This document shows, piece by piece, positions 17,427-25,690 of a stretch of DNA of 64,000 nt; the stretch's first letter is position 1; every line of letters starts with the position of its first letter. The DNA is from Bryobacteraceae bacterium (GTDB lineage Bacteria; Acidobacteriota; Terriglobia; Bryobacterales; Bryobacteraceae). Made by a program: the position numbers and the translations under genes. The stretch is from assembly GCA_019187195.1 (NCBI GenBank), contig JABAQT010000021.1:1-64000 (forward strand), given 5' to 3'. The notes under the pieces are model-generated. The model searched no databases and was not told the DNA's origin. It saw only the letters and a program-made list of their open reading frames with translations.

Positions 17427-18317
17427 ATGGTGGCGCTTCAGCGAACGCTCGACCAGCATCTTGCCTGGGTCGAAAAGCGCTCCGGCGGAGTGCAGGCCGA
17501 TCTAAGCGGCATTACCTTGAACGAAGCCAATCTCACCGGCGTCAACCTCCAGGGCGCTGTCCTGCGCAGCAGCTTTCTCATGGCTGCCGATCTCACCGGA
17601 AGCAACTGCGCCGGGGCCGTTTTCGAGCGGGCGGACCTGCGGCGAGCCATCTTCGCCAACGCCGATCTCGACGGCGCGGACTTCACCGAAGCGCTCCTCG
17701 ATATGTCCTGGCTGGCCGAGGCCGGCCTGTGCGATGTCAAGCTTCGCAACACGGCCATGCGCAAAGCCTTCCTCCGCCAGGCGAGGTTCCTCGATGCCTC
17801 GATCCATGGCTGCGACCTCAGTTGGTCCACGGGGGAGAAGATCAGCTTTCACCAGTGCCGGATCTTCCAGTCCATATTCACTCAGGTCCAGTTGCCGAAA
17901 TCCCTCTTCTACAACGCGCGCATTCAACTCTCGCGATTTACGGCCGCCTCGTTGAAGGAATGCAACTTCTCGAACGCCAGAATCATTGATTGTGATTTCA
18001 CGAGTGCCGATCTGGAGGAAAGCCGGTTCAACAGGGCCGATCTCACGCGCAGCCAGTTTGTGCGAGCCGCGCTCGGCTCTTGTGATTTGCGTGAATCCAC
18101 GTTGAAGGGGTCATCTTTTCAGGACGCCAGCCTGACGGGCGCCCGTTTCGGCGGAGCCAACCTCTTCACCGCCGACTTTCGCGGCGCCGACCTGCGCGGC
18201 GCGCGCGAACTTACACAGGAACAACTGGCGCAATCATTGACAGACTATGGAACCGTGTTGCCCAACGGAAGTCATGGGCCCTTCGTCAAACATTCGGGAG
18301 CCGAGCGGCCACGCTAG
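17427..18317 (+). CDS. Pentapeptide-repeat protein
   Basis: A 296-residue protein built mostly of A(D/N)LxX pentapeptides (LNEANLTGVNLQGAVL, ADLTGSNCAGAVFERADLRRA, ADLEESRFNRADLTRSQF, GANLFTADFRGADLRGA), predicted to fold as a quadrilateral beta-helix. No signal peptide or membrane helix is visible, so it is probably cytosolic. Pentapeptide proteins have varied roles (DNA-gyrase protection, scaffolds); none is indicated here. A GTG at 17412 is in frame, but the ATG at 17427 is chosen because GAAGGGGGGA sits three bases upstream. That site is inside a stable hairpin. It converges on the minus gene ending at 18351. Confidence 0.85.
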   Translation: MVALQRTLDQHLAWVEKRSGGVQADLSGITLNEANLTGVNLQGAVLRSSFLMAADLTGSNCAGAVFERADLRRAIFANADLDGADFTEALLDMSWLAEAGLCDVKLRNTAMRKAFLRQARFLDASIHGCDLSWSTGEKISFHQCRIFQSIFTQVQLPKSLFYNARIQLSRFTAASLKECNFSNARIIDCDFTSADLEESRFNRADLTRSQFVRAALGSCDLRESTLKGSSFQDASLTGARFGGANLFTADFRGADLRGARELTQEQLAQSLTDYGTVLPNGSHGPFVKHSGAERPR

Positions 18318-18350
18318 AACGCCCAGCCTCCGGCAGTCGCGCGGCTACCT

Positions 18351-19289
18351 TCAGAATCCGCCCATCATGTACATCGGGTGAACAATAAAACCCATGGCGA
18401 ACAACCGGCTGAAGAACCCGTCCGCCTCGGACAAACTCACCCAGCGAACCGACGCCATCTCTCCCTTGTCGGCAAAGAACCCAACGCCGCCCTTGCGCAA
18501 CCGCCGGTCACGCCAGGAGTCGATCACCTGCCCGTCCACCGAAGTGCTGAAGAGATCTCCCTTCACTCGCACCCGCACGCGGTACAGCGTGTCCGCCCGG
18601 ATCGGCACCGGAATCGGCAACTTCACCCGGTCATACTCTTTGCCCATCATCATCACGAAACGTTCGATCTCCGCACGGCTTCCGTCTTTTCCGCCCACCG
18701 TGATCTTCGAGGCATAGTAGTTGCGCAGGTCCGTCGCCCGGAACGCCCAGCCCACCGCCCGCTTCTCGATCGCCGTCTGAAACTCCATCTGATAGTCGGC
18801 CAGTTTCAGCGTCGGCTTCCATAGCCGCATTCCGTCCGTTTGCAGGGCGCCTGAAACCGACCCCCCGCTCCCGCCCGTCCAGTCTCCCAGACCCATCCGG
18901 AAATCCTGCCTCAAATTGATCTTCGGAGCGTCCGGAATCCACGAACGGATCGTCTGGCTGATCGGATTCGAGGTGAGCGAATAACGCAACTGCCCCGCTG
19001 GAATCGGAACAGGCGAGGACGGCACAATCCAGAGGCTGATTCCGATAATCAGACCGATCATGGCGGCAGTCACCATGCTGAACTTGCTGCCCATCGACTT
19101 CGGTTTCTTTTGTTCGGGTTGCTCGATGACCGCCAGATAGTCATCATAGTCCGCCAGTAACTCGCCCGCGTCTCGCAACGCACGCGCGCTCGAAGTTCGA
19201 AAACGTTTGCGATGGTCCGAGGAGCAGAACTCCCGGTCCAGCATTTGACGTAGTGCACCAATAGGTCGTCGGCAATACAGGCAGCGCAT
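18351..19289 (-). CDS. Membrane protein with N-terminal zinc-finger-like motif and periplasmic lectin-like domain
   Basis: 312 residues. The N-terminus (MRCLYCRRPIGALR, then FCSSDHRKRF) has CxxC and C-x3-H-like ligands suggesting a small cytosolic zinc ribbon. One transmembrane helix follows at about residues 72-92 (VTAAMIGLIIGISLWIV). The rest would be outside: LRQDFRMGLGDWTGGSG opens a concanavalin/LamG-like beta-sandwich similar to DUF1080-type modules (WAFRATDLRNYYASKI, YRVRVRVKGDLFSTSVDGQVIDSW, GGVGFFADKGE). No enzyme motif is seen. It is divergent from the Smr-DinB gene. Function unknown. Confidence 0.68.
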   Translation of the reverse strand: MRCLYCRRPIGALRQMLDREFCSSDHRKRFRTSSARALRDAGELLADYDDYLAVIEQPEQKKPKSMGSKFSMVTAAMIGLIIGISLWIVPSSPVPIPAGQLRYSLTSNPISQTIRSWIPDAPKINLRQDFRMGLGDWTGGSGGSVSGALQTDGMRLWKPTLKLADYQMEFQTAIEKRAVGWAFRATDLRNYYASKITVGGKDGSRAEIERFVMMMGKEYDRVKLPIPVPIRADTLYRVRVRVKGDLFSTSVDGQVIDSWRDRRLRKGGVGFFADKGEMASVRWVSLSEADGFFSRLFAMGFIVHPMYMMGGF

Positions 19290-19595
19290 AGCGATCTCTC
19301 GGTTTGACCGATCCCATCTTAACCCGGCTGGGCCGGATTGAAGCCATTCTAGGAGAACTTAGTCGCTAACTTAGGGCCTGTACTTAGGCCGATTCCCCTC
19401 GCGAGGCGGTTTCCATCCCCCAGTGTAGTGCCCTCGTTTCAGGATGTGATTACAGGAAATACCTTAATTTGCCCGCCCCCATACCCGTCCCTCCCCTTAG
19501 CCGGCGCCCTCTTTGGGTACTTTCCCTCCCACCCTCCCCAACAAAGCACTGTAACTTTGCTAACCTATAGCCGCGGCTGCCGAGGATCCGCATCA
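19290..19595. promoter_or_regulatory. 306-bp divergent intergenic region with three ACTTAG repeats
   Basis: Lies between the zinc-finger membrane protein (minus) and the Smr-DinB gene (plus). ACTTAG occurs at 19357-19362, 19369-19374 and 19382-19387, spaced by 12 and 13 bp, close to the minus-gene start; it may be an operator. The right half is pyrimidine-rich on the plus strand. The plus frame is open back to 19428, but that stretch translates to low-quality Pro/Ser sequence. No RNA gene was recognised. Confidence 0.4.
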
Positions 19596-20447
19596 TTGGA
19601 ACAGCAGGAAACGCCCGTCCCCATCCCCATCACGGACGTAATAGACCTCCATTCCTTTCCGCCAAAGGACGTCCGTTCCGCCGTCGAGGAATATCTGCTG
19701 GCGGCCCATGAACGGGGATTCACCGCCCTCCGCATCATCCACGGACGCGGCATCGGAGTGCGGCGCGAAATCGTCCGCTCCGTGCTTTCCCGAACCCCAT
19801 TTGTCGATTCCTTCGAGGACGCCCCCGCCGAAGCCGGCGGCTGGGGAGCCACCATCGTCACGCTCAGCGGTTCTCCCCGGCGGCCGCTTCCCGCCGGCTC
19901 GATCGAAGACCTCATCGCCCAGTTCGACGCCATCTGGCTCGATGCGCGGCAACTGACTCTCTCCCTGCGCGAAGAAGACTTCAACCGGCAACCCCAGCCC
20001 GGACGATGGTCCGCCGGACAATCTCTCGATCACCTCGTCCAGGTGGACCGCATGTATGCCGGGCGCCTCGCCGATGCCATCTCGAAAGGCAAGGCGGAAG
20101 GCCGCTTCTCCGATGGACCGCTCCATTACGGATGGCTCGAATCCCTTATCCTTCGGACCACCGAACCACCGGCGAGCTTTCGCGTCAGGGCGCCGAAGCT
20201 GTTCGTTCCCTCCCCGCTCCACGATCCGGCAAAGACATTGGAGCAGTTCCGCCTGGCGAACCGCGAACTGGTCCGGTTGGCCAATTCCGCCCGCGGTCTT
20301 GATATGCGGCGGATACGCGTGGTCTCGCCCGTCACCAGGCTATGGAAATGGTCCCTGGCAGCCGTTTTCGCCGTCTGCGCGGCGCACGACCGGCGGCACC
20401 TCTACCAGGCGCGCGAAGCGGCGCGGGCGGTCATTCCCCAGCCGTAG
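19596..20447 (+). CDS. Smr domain fused to DinB-like four-helix domain
   Basis: A 283-residue two-domain protein. Residues about 10-90 are an Smr domain (VIDLHSFPPKDVRSAVEEYL, IIHGRGIGVRREIVRSVL, GGWGATIVTL), the nuclease/branched-DNA module of MutS2; the DLHSF and HGRG motifs are intact. Residues about 105-280 are a DinB-type bundle (GRWSAGQSLDHLVQVDRMYAGRL, AVCAAHDRRHLYQ); the His in DHL and the H-x3-H pair would form the three-His metal site of DinB/bacillithiol-transferase-like proteins. The TTG at 19596 is chosen because the Smr fold starts at once and GAGGAT lies about 12 nt upstream; upstream in-frame codons to 19428 look non-coding. The next gene follows within 50 bp. Biological role unknown. 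Confidence 0.8.
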   Translation: MEQQETPVPIPITDVIDLHSFPPKDVRSAVEEYLLAAHERGFTALRIIHGRGIGVRREIVRSVLSRTPFVDSFEDAPAEAGGWGATIVTLSGSPRRPLPAGSIEDLIAQFDAIWLDARQLTLSLREEDFNRQPQPGRWSAGQSLDHLVQVDRMYAGRLADAISKGKAEGRFSDGPLHYGWLESLILRTTEPPASFRVRAPKLFVPSPLHDPAKTLEQFRLANRELVRLANSARGLDMRRIRVVSPVTRLWKWSLAAVFAVCAAHDRRHLYQAREAARAVIPQP

Positions 20448-20492
20448 CGTTTTTTCGTTCCACGCCTCAATGCCTTGCGTGATAACCTACGG

Positions 20493-22043
20493 GTGAAAAC
20501 ACTCGTGAGCGGAAACAGTACTCTCACCGCGTTGCTCGATCGCGTCCGGCGGCGCACGCTTCTGCAGTTGATCCTCGAACAGGGCGCTATCGCGCTTGCG
20601 TTCGCCTTCGGGGGAGTAATCCTGCTGTTGCTCACCGGAACCGAGATCCTCGAGTGGTACTGGCCGCTGCTGGTGCTAGGCGCCGCCCTTTGTCTGGGCG
20701 TGTGGCGCATCCGCGCCCGCATTCCCTCCGAATATGAGGTTGCGCAACGAATCGATACGCGCCTCGGCTTCTCCGATGCCGTCTCGACCGCCGTCTATTT
20801 TGCCGGAGGCAAGCCCGCCATTCCCGCTTCCCGCGAGCTGGTTGAAGCGCAAAGGCGGTCGGCCGAATCGGCGGCGGCGGGCGCCGATGCGAATCTCGCG
20901 GCTCCGCTTCGCATGCCGCGGCAGACTTGGGCTTGCGCCGCGCTGCTCCTGGTTTCCGCCGGTCTGCTCATTGCCCGCTACGGATTCAGCGGCAGCCTCG
21001 ACTTGCGCCGCCCCCTCGTCCGCATTCCCTTTGATTCCTTCGCCTCCACCCCCAACCTGATCGCCCGCAACCAGGCGTTTCCGAAACAAAAAACGCTGCC
21101 GCAACCCGATGCGCTGCCCGTTCCGGTGGAAGCGAACGCGGAGCAAACAGCCGAGCGCAAGGATGCCCGGAGCGGAGAAGAGTTCAAGGCGCAGGCCATC
21201 GACTCGGGCGAGTCTTCCGGCGCGGAATCAAAGGCGTCAACCGAGATCGATCCCACCAGCAAAGAGGGTAAAGACACCGAACAGGCCGCCGGAAAAGGCG
21301 AAGCCGCCGCCGCTGGAGACGACCAGAGCCAGAAGGAAGGCGGAGCGAAGTCCCAGGGAGCGCGAAACGAAAAATCCCGCGCCCAGGGCAACAACCCCGA
21401 TCCCGCGCGCCAGCCCGGCGATAACTCCTCTCTCATGGAGAAAATGCGGGACGCCATGGCCAACATGCTGGCCCGCATGAAGATGAGCCCGCGCCAGGGC
21501 GAGATGTCCCGCAACAACGCCGCCTCTCCGCAGGGAGCCGCCCAATCGGCCGCCCAGAAGCAGATGGGCCAGAAAGGATCGCCCGCTCCGGGCAAGCCCA
21601 ACGGAGACGCCCAATCGAATTCCGGCGAAGCAGGCGAGCAGAAAGGCGAGGGAGCCTCGAAGAACATGAACGCCCAGGGCAAGATGTCCGAGGGTGGCGG
21701 CGATCAGCGGCAGCAGCAGGAAGGAAAGAGCGGAGCCGGCAAGCAGGAAGGCGACAAGTCCGTCCGGCAGGCCGAACAGGCGGCCGCCATGGGCAAGATC
21801 AGCGAACTGCTCGGCAAGCGCGCGCGGGACGTCACCGGCGAAGTCATGGTGGAAGTCAGTTCGGGCAAACAGCGGCTGAAGACGGATTACGTGCGCAAGG
21901 ACGCCGCCCATTCGGAATCGGGCGGCGAAATCAACCGCGACGAAGTTCCCCCGGCCTATCAGGAGTTCGTTCAGCAGTACTTCGAGGAGATTCGCAAGCC
22001 ATCGCCGGCGGGAAAGGCGAAGCCCGCTTCGGAACAGAAATAG
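20493..22043 (+). CDS. Membrane protein with long disordered Gln/Glu/Lys-rich region
   Basis: About 516 residues. Two adjacent membrane helices lie near residues 25-75 (AIALAFAFGGVILLLLTG, YWPLLVLGAALCLGVWRI) and a third near 145-165 (WACAALLLVSAGLLIARY), with a soluble segment between (EYEVAQRIDTRLGFSDAVSTAVYF). Residues about 200-425 are low-complexity, rich in Glu, Lys, Gln, Gly and Ala. The C-terminus is ordered again (VMVEVSSGKQRLKTDYVRK, then VPPAYQEFVQQYFEEIRK), a tail seen in membrane proteins next to MoxR/vWA genes, though none is visible here. Start uncertain: TTG 20475 and GTG 20493 are both possible, neither with a good ribosome-binding site. It converges on cobA/hemD, 15 bp away. 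Confidence 0.7.
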   Translation: MKTLVSGNSTLTALLDRVRRRTLLQLILEQGAIALAFAFGGVILLLLTGTEILEWYWPLLVLGAALCLGVWRIRARIPSEYEVAQRIDTRLGFSDAVSTAVYFAGGKPAIPASRELVEAQRRSAESAAAGADANLAAPLRMPRQTWACAALLLVSAGLLIARYGFSGSLDLRRPLVRIPFDSFASTPNLIARNQAFPKQKTLPQPDALPVPVEANAEQTAERKDARSGEEFKAQAIDSGESSGAESKASTEIDPTSKEGKDTEQAAGKGEAAAAGDDQSQKEGGAKSQGARNEKSRAQGNNPDPARQPGDNSSLMEKMRDAMANMLARMKMSPRQGEMSRNNAASPQGAAQSAAQKQMGQKGSPAPGKPNGDAQSNSGEAGEQKGEGASKNMNAQGKMSEGGGDQRQQQEGKSGAGKQEGDKSVRQAEQAAAMGKISELLGKRARDVTGEVMVEVSSGKQRLKTDYVRKDAAHSESGGEINRDEVPPAYQEFVQQYFEEIRKPSPAGKAKPASEQK

Positions 22044-22058
22044 GACCGCCCCGCCAGC

Positions 22059-23531
22059 CTACTCTTCCGCGTCCCTGAGCGCCGCCACCAATCCATCCAT
22101 GGTATGCGCGGCGGCTTCGGCGCTCACCTCGAAGCCGTGCATGCGGATGGTTTCAGATGTCACCGGCCCGATGGAGGCGATTTTCACGCCCCGCAGCGCT
22201 TCGCCGCCCGCAAGCGCCAGGAAGTTCTTCACCGTCGAGGAACTCGTGAAGGTGATCCAATCCACCCGCCGCGCGAAGATCTCCTTCACCAGCGCCGGAC
22301 TCCCGGCCGGCGCCACCGTGCGGTAGGCTTCCACCACGTCCACCATCGCTCCCCTCGCCCTAAGTTCCCGCGGAACAACGTCGCGGGCGATGGCGGCCCG
22401 CGGCAACAGGATACGCTTTCCGGCAAGGTCGAACGGCGCAAACGCCTCGACCAGGCTTTCGGCCACGTATTCGGCTGGCATCAGATCCACCTTGAGGTGC
22501 AGAGCCTCGAGAGCGCGCCGCGTTCCCGGGCCGATGGCGCAAAGCCGCGCCCGCAACCGCCGCAGATCGTAAGGGGAGCGGTCGAGACGCTCGAGAAAGA
22601 ATCGTACCCCGTTTGCCGAGGTGAAGATCAACCAGTCATAGGATTCGAGGCGCGCAAGCGCCGCCTCGAGCGGCTCCGGATCCGCCGGCGGTTCGAGGGC
22701 GATCACCGGAAGCGCCACCGCCTCGGCGCCCAACTCACGCAGAGGCTCGCTCAACTCGCATGCCTGCCCGCGGGCGCGCGTGACCACGATCCGCCGCCCG
22801 AACAGCGGCAGACGCTCGAACCAGTTGAGCTGCCCGCGCAATCGCACCACTTCGCCGATCACGAACGTCACCGGAGGCTTCATTCCCGCCGCCTCGGTGA
22901 GATCGGCGATATCGGCGAGCGTGCCGGTCACCACCTGCTGATCGGGCCGCGTGGCCCAGCGCGCGGCAAGCGCCGGCGTGGCGGCGCTCTTCCCCTTGGC
23001 GATCAGCACCCTGGCGATGCGCCGCACATGCGTCAGGCCCATGAACAGCACCAGGGTCTCCGCGTGGCCGATCTTCGACCAGTCGATCGCATCGGCGTCG
23101 TGACCCGTCACGAACGTGACCGCCGAGGTGTGCTCGCGGTGCGTGAGAGGCACGCCGCAATAGGCGGCCACGCCCAGCGGCGTGGTCACTCCCGGGACAA
23201 CCTCGAAGGGAATCCCGGCCGCCGCCAGCGCTTCCGCCTCCTCCCCTCCGCGTCCGAAGATGAACGGGTCGCCGCCCTTGAGACGGACCACGCACTTGCC
23301 CTGCCGCGCCTTCGATACGAGCAGCGCGCAGATCTCCTCCTGGCCGAGCGCGTGATCGGAACGCTTCTTGCCGACGTAGATGTGTTCGGCGGAAGGCGCC
23401 AGGCTGAGCAGTTCCGGATTCGCCAGGTTGTCATAGAGAACGCAATCCGCCTTGGCTAGAGCGGCCTTCCCTTTCAGCGTAATCAGGCCCGGATCCCCGG
23501 GACCCGCCCCCACCAGGTAGGCAGTCTTCAT
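22059..23531 (-). CDS. cobA-hemD: Fused uroporphyrinogen-III methyltransferase and uroporphyrinogen-III synthase
   Basis: A 490-residue bifunctional enzyme. Residues 1-245 are the SAM-dependent CobA/SUMT domain (VGAGPGDPGLITLKG, RLKGGDPFIFGRGGEE, PGVTTPLGVAAYCGVPLTHR), which makes precorrin-2 for sirohaem and cobamides. Residues about 255-490 are HemD (IVVTRARGQACELSEPLRELGAE, WLIFTSANGVRFF, WITFTSSSTVKNF), which closes hydroxymethylbilane to uroporphyrinogen III. Together they continue from HemC. The ATG at 23531 overlaps the hemC stop as ATGA; a longer open frame to 23879 is shadow sequence inside hemC. It is the last gene of the haem operon. Confidence 0.93.
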   Translation of the reverse strand: MKTAYLVGAGPGDPGLITLKGKAALAKADCVLYDNLANPELLSLAPSAEHIYVGKKRSDHALGQEEICALLVSKARQGKCVVRLKGGDPFIFGRGGEEAEALAAAGIPFEVVPGVTTPLGVAAYCGVPLTHREHTSAVTFVTGHDADAIDWSKIGHAETLVLFMGLTHVRRIARVLIAKGKSAATPALAARWATRPDQQVVTGTLADIADLTEAAGMKPPVTFVIGEVVRLRGQLNWFERLPLFGRRIVVTRARGQACELSEPLRELGAEAVALPVIALEPPADPEPLEAALARLESYDWLIFTSANGVRFFLERLDRSPYDLRRLRARLCAIGPGTRRALEALHLKVDLMPAEYVAESLVEAFAPFDLAGKRILLPRAAIARDVVPRELRARGAMVDVVEAYRTVAPAGSPALVKEIFARRVDWITFTSSSTVKNFLALAGGEALRGVKIASIGPVTSETIRMHGFEVSAEAAAHTMDGLVAALRDAEE

Positions 23532-24427
23532 TGCCCGTGAACCTGCCTCAGAATCCCCGCCGCTCCGGAATCGAGCAGAATTTGCGCCAGCCGTTCGCCG
23601 ATCTTCTCCGGGTGACGCGGATCCCCGCTGGTCTTCTTGCGGACGATCTGTCCGCCGCCGGGCGAGACCACCGCCGCCTGAATGTGAAGCAGGTTGTCCT
23701 TCCTCGCATACGCCCCCAGAGGCGCCTGGCAACCGCCGCCGAGCGCCGCGAGCAGCGTGCGCTCCGCCGCCACGCAGATGGCCGTGCGGTTGTCGTTCAA
23801 CATCCGCGCCGCGGTGTAGCCCGCGCCCTTGTCCTCCCGCGTCTCGATGGCCAGCGCGCCCTGGCCCACCGCTGGACACATCACATCGGGCGGCAGCAAC
23901 TCCGTAATCCGGTCATGCCATCCGAGCCGCTTCAAACCCGCCGCCGCCAGGACAATCGCGTCGTACTGCCCTTCCTCGCGCTTGCGCAGCCGTGTATCCA
24001 GATTGCCGCGCACGCTCTCGATGCGCAGGTCCGGCCGGATGGCTTTCAACTGGGCCGCGCGGCGCGGCGAACTGGTGCCTACCGTCGAATAGCGCGGAAG
24101 ATCGTGCAGCTTGTAGCCGATGAGAGCGTCGCGCGCGTCCTCGCGCGGAGGAACGGCCGCAATGGTCAGCCCCGCCGGCAACTCCGTGGGCAGGTCTTTC
24201 AGCGAATGAACCGCCATGTCGATCCGCCCCTCGATCAGCGCTTCCTCGATCTCCCTGGTGAATATCCCCTTCGCGCCCACCTGCGGAAGCGGCACGCCGG
24301 CTATCCTGTCGCCCGTCGTATGGATGACCTCGATGCGGCATTCCTCGCCGCGCGAGGCGAGCTGGTCCTTCACCCAGTTGGCCTGCCAAAGGGCGAGCTG
24401 CGAGCCGCGGGAACCGATGATAAGCAT
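23528..24427 (-). CDS. hemC: Hydroxymethylbilane synthase (porphobilinogen deaminase)
   Basis: Condenses four porphobilinogens into hydroxymethylbilane in the cytosol. The 299-residue length is usual. Seen motifs: IGSRGSQLALWQANWV at the N-terminus, VHSLKDLPTELPAGL, GTSSPRRAAQLKA, RGNLDTRLRK, and GGGCQAPLG carrying the Cys that binds the dipyrromethane cofactor. It lies between hemA (3-bp gap) and cobA-hemD (4-bp overlap), so its product passes directly to the next enzyme in the operon. Confidence 0.96.
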   Translation of the reverse strand: MLIIGSRGSQLALWQANWVKDQLASRGEECRIEVIHTTGDRIAGVPLPQVGAKGIFTREIEEALIEGRIDMAVHSLKDLPTELPAGLTIAAVPPREDARDALIGYKLHDLPRYSTVGTSSPRRAAQLKAIRPDLRIESVRGNLDTRLRKREEGQYDAIVLAAAGLKRLGWHDRITELLPPDVMCPAVGQGALAIETREDKGAGYTAARMLNDNRTAICVAAERTLLAALGGGCQAPLGAYARKDNLLHIQAAVVSPGGGQIVRKKTSGDPRHPEKIGERLAQILLDSGAAGILRQVHGQ

Positions 24428-24430
24428 GTG

Positions 24431-25690
24431 TCAGTCCGGTAAGCGGAAGACCCGCCGCACGAATTCGATGGCGTGATGCGTCTCCCCGCGTCCCGCCTGC
24501 CGCCGCAACTCCGCGATCGGCCCGTGTGCGATCTTCCCCAGAATTCCTTTCGTCAAGGCGTCGACCGCCTCTTCCTGCTGTTTGGTGAGCGTCCCCAGCC
24601 TTGCCCTCACGCGCTCCAGTTCGGATTGCCGGATCTGCTCGAGCTGGCTTTGCAGGCTGACAATGGTGGGCGTCACTTCGCGCTCGCGCAGGCGGGCGAG
24701 CATCTTTTCCACTTCGTCCTCGATGATGCGCTCGGCGTCATTGGCCTCCGCCTGGCGCGAGCGGCGGTTCTGCTCCACCACCCTTCCCATGTCATCGATA
24801 TCGTACAGAAAGACGTTGTCCACCTTGTTGATCAGCGGGTCGATGTTACGCGGGACGGCAATATCGATGAGAAAAATGGGACGGTTGCGCCGCTGGTGCA
24901 TCACATCCTTCATCATTTCCCGCGTAAGAACATAATGCGGCGCCGCCGAGGAGGTGATGACAATATCCACGGATGGCAGTATCGTTCCGAACTCCCCGTA
25001 TGCGAGCGCGCTGCCCTGGAACAGCCCCGCCATCTCCCGCGCCTTCTCCTCGGTGCGGTTGGTCACATAGATCTGATCGGCCCCCGCCCGGCGCAGGTGG
25101 CGCGCCGCCAGTTCCGACATCTTTCCCGCCCCGATCAGCAGAATCGCCCGTCCGCTCAGGTTTCCGAAAATCTCCCGCGCCAGTTCCACGGCGGCGTAGG
25201 AAACGCTCACCGCGTTCTCTCCGATCTCCGTCTCCGTCCGCACGCGCTTGGCCACCGAAAACGCCCGCGTCATCAGCCCGTCGAGGAAGCCGCTGAGCGT
25301 GCCCGACGATTTCGCGGCCGCATAGGCGTCCTTCAACTGCCCCAGGATCTGCGGTTCGCCCACCACCATCGAGTCCAGGCTGGCGGCCACGCGGAACAGG
25401 TGCCGGATCGCCTCCTTGCCCTGGTAGTGATAAAGATGCGGCGACAGAAGATTGCGCGGCATCTGCCGTGTCTGCTCCAAAAACTGTTCGACGATCGTCT
25501 CTCCGTCGCCTTCATCGAGCGAGATCGCCACCTCGACACGGTTGCACGTCGACAGGATCATCCCCTCGTTCACGCCCGCGCGCAACAGCAATCCCAGGGC
25601 TTCGCCCAACTGCTGCGCGGGGAACGCCACCCGTTCCCTTACCTCCACCGGAGCCGTGCGGTGGTTCAGTCCTGTGATATGGAACCTCAT
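24431..25690 (-). CDS. hemA: Glutamyl-tRNA reductase
   Basis: First committed step of C5-pathway tetrapyrrole synthesis: reduces Glu-tRNA to glutamate-1-semialdehyde with NADPH. 419 residues. GLNHRTAPVEVRE opens the catalytic domain and Cys49 in STCNRVEV is the nucleophile; SMVVGEPQILGQLK and ILLIGAGKMSELAARHL (nucleotide binding) follow, and the C-terminal dimerisation helices are present. The ATG at 25690 overlaps the upstream stop as ATGA; an open frame reaching 25876 is shadow of hemX. No hemL is in the window. Confidence 0.95.
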   Translation of the reverse strand: MRFHITGLNHRTAPVEVRERVAFPAQQLGEALGLLLRAGVNEGMILSTCNRVEVAISLDEGDGETIVEQFLEQTRQMPRNLLSPHLYHYQGKEAIRHLFRVAASLDSMVVGEPQILGQLKDAYAAAKSSGTLSGFLDGLMTRAFSVAKRVRTETEIGENAVSVSYAAVELAREIFGNLSGRAILLIGAGKMSELAARHLRRAGADQIYVTNRTEEKAREMAGLFQGSALAYGEFGTILPSVDIVITSSAAPHYVLTREMMKDVMHQRRNRPIFLIDIAVPRNIDPLINKVDNVFLYDIDDMGRVVEQNRRSRQAEANDAERIIEDEVEKMLARLREREVTPTIVSLQSQLEQIRQSELERVRARLGTLTKQQEEAVDALTKGILGKIAHGPIAELRRQAGRGETHHAIEFVRRVFRLPD

